From Verrucomicrobiales bacterium (GTDB taxonomy: Bacteria > Verrucomicrobiota > Verrucomicrobiia > Methylacidiphilales > JAAUTS01), in NCBI GenBank assembly GCA_031256975.1, contig JAIRPN010000005.1:121021-185020 (forward strand): a stretch of DNA of 64,000 nt, written 5' to 3'. The notes beneath the pieces were generated by a model. The model ran no database searches. It had not been told where the DNA came from and saw only the letters and a list, made by a program, of their open reading frames with translations. Of this stretch, positions 63,810-64,000 are shown in pieces (within the stretch, counting starts at the first letter, position 1; the number at the start of each line of letters is the position of its first letter). The position numbers and the translations under genes were made by a program.

Positions 63810-63840
63810 GTGCAATAAAATCCTTGCGTTGTCCATTCAC
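63810..63840 (+). promoter_or_regulatory. Bipartite promoter-like element 6
   Basis: GTGCAAT (63810-63816), 15 bp, TCCATTC (63832-63838), 32 bp before ATG 63871. Same spacer as the other five copies. Confidence 0.7.
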
Positions 63841-63870
63841 CGGCAAGACCCGGGTTCTTAGGATATTGAG

Positions 63871-64000
63871 ATGCAACCCATATTCCCGTGGCAGGAAATG
63901 CCCACTAACAGCGAACTGCCGATTTGGCGTTATAACAGCAATCCGATCATTGGCCGCAATCCCTTTCCGCAGGTTGCAAAAATCTACAACAGCGCCGTGG
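63871..64000 (+). CDS. GH130 family phosphorylase/glycosidase, 3' end cut by window edge
   Basis: 43 complete codons before the window ends. The sequence MQPIFPWQEMPTN then RYNSNPIIGRNPFPQVAKI matches the start of GH130 enzymes (beta-mannoside phosphorylases and relatives). Only the N-terminus is visible. The adjacent promoter-like element 6 places it in the same putative regulon as the PEP-CTERM and SGNH genes. Confidence 0.75.
   Translation, partial: MQPIFPWQEMPTNSELPIWRYNSNPIIGRNPFPQVAKIYNSAV

Noticed and set aside
51289..63840. Sigma-54 promoters before the PEP-CTERM genes
   Set aside because: The conserved boxes are GTGCAAA and TCCATTG separated by 15 bp, not the GG-N10-GC pattern.
1..64000. 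TTAGCG as a replication-oriented signal (KOPS/Chi-like)
   Set aside because: Copies occur in both orientations on both strand classes within this window (about 62 to 45), which is too balanced for strong polarity, though a whole-genome test is needed.
1..64000. CRISPR arrays, tRNA/rRNA genes, prophage and complete insertion sequences
   Set aside because: I looked for regularly spaced repeats, cloverleaf-like stretches and transposase motifs in the gaps and found none.

Overview
The window is a chromosomal segment of a moderately GC-rich (roughly 57% by eye) Gram-negative bacterium. PEP-CTERM exported proteins, SGNH esterases, a heparinase II/III-DUF2264-GH130 sugar cluster, a DUF4912/GH57 branching-enzyme pair, U32 and M29 peptidases and long intergenic palindromes together suggest the PVC superphylum, most likely Verrucomicrobiota/Lentisphaerota. 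That placement is inferred from gene content; no rRNA or tRNA gene is present.

Layout. 1-6.95 kb: SGNH hydrolase (cut by the left edge), serine hydrolase, PduO-type cobalamin adenosyltransferase, a 3.4 kb insert with a LamG/beta-helix protein flanked by a ~90 bp direct repeat, and an M24 aminopeptidase. 7-12.4 kb: uvrA and a TPR protein. 12.6-18.8 kb: A-type Fe-S carrier and an oligopeptide ABC transporter whose two permeases are fused. 18.8-27 kb: LmbE-like deacetylase, rpiB, M29 aminopeptidase, two small membrane or exported proteins, IMPase and smc. 27-32 kb: LacI regulator, a serine hydrolase and a probable beta-propeller protein, with two near-identical operators. 31.8-44 kb: housekeeping genes (M20 peptidase, YbjQ, MarC, KamA-like, U32, alr, trpE/trpG, hisF). 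44-49.4 kb: DUF4912, GH57, a membrane-anchored PA14-like protein, tatD. 49.4-57 kb: deoC, GH43-like, and five PEP-CTERM genes including a GH26-like enzyme. 57-64 kb: MFS transporter, second PA14-like paralogue, SGNH esterase, heparinase II/III-like, DUF2264, start of GH130.

Two sequence systems cut across the genes. (1) A short word, TTAGCG (extended C[A/G]TTAGCG[T/G]C), occurs about 105-110 times on both strands, mostly inside genes. It is dense in uvrA, smc, the U32 gene and alr, nearly absent from the beta-helix insert and the PEP-CTERM block, and in places forms inverted pairs, one of which is a strong intrinsic terminator. This is how DNA uptake sequences behave in Neisseriaceae and Pasteurellaceae, but I know of no such word described for this kind of organism. 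(2) A bipartite promoter-like element, GTGCAAA-N15-TCCATTG, precedes four PEP-CTERM transcription units, the SGNH esterase and the GH130 gene with exactly the same spacer, defining a candidate surface-carbohydrate regulon.

Many genes lack a recognisable Shine-Dalgarno sequence, so several starts rest on protein family conventions.
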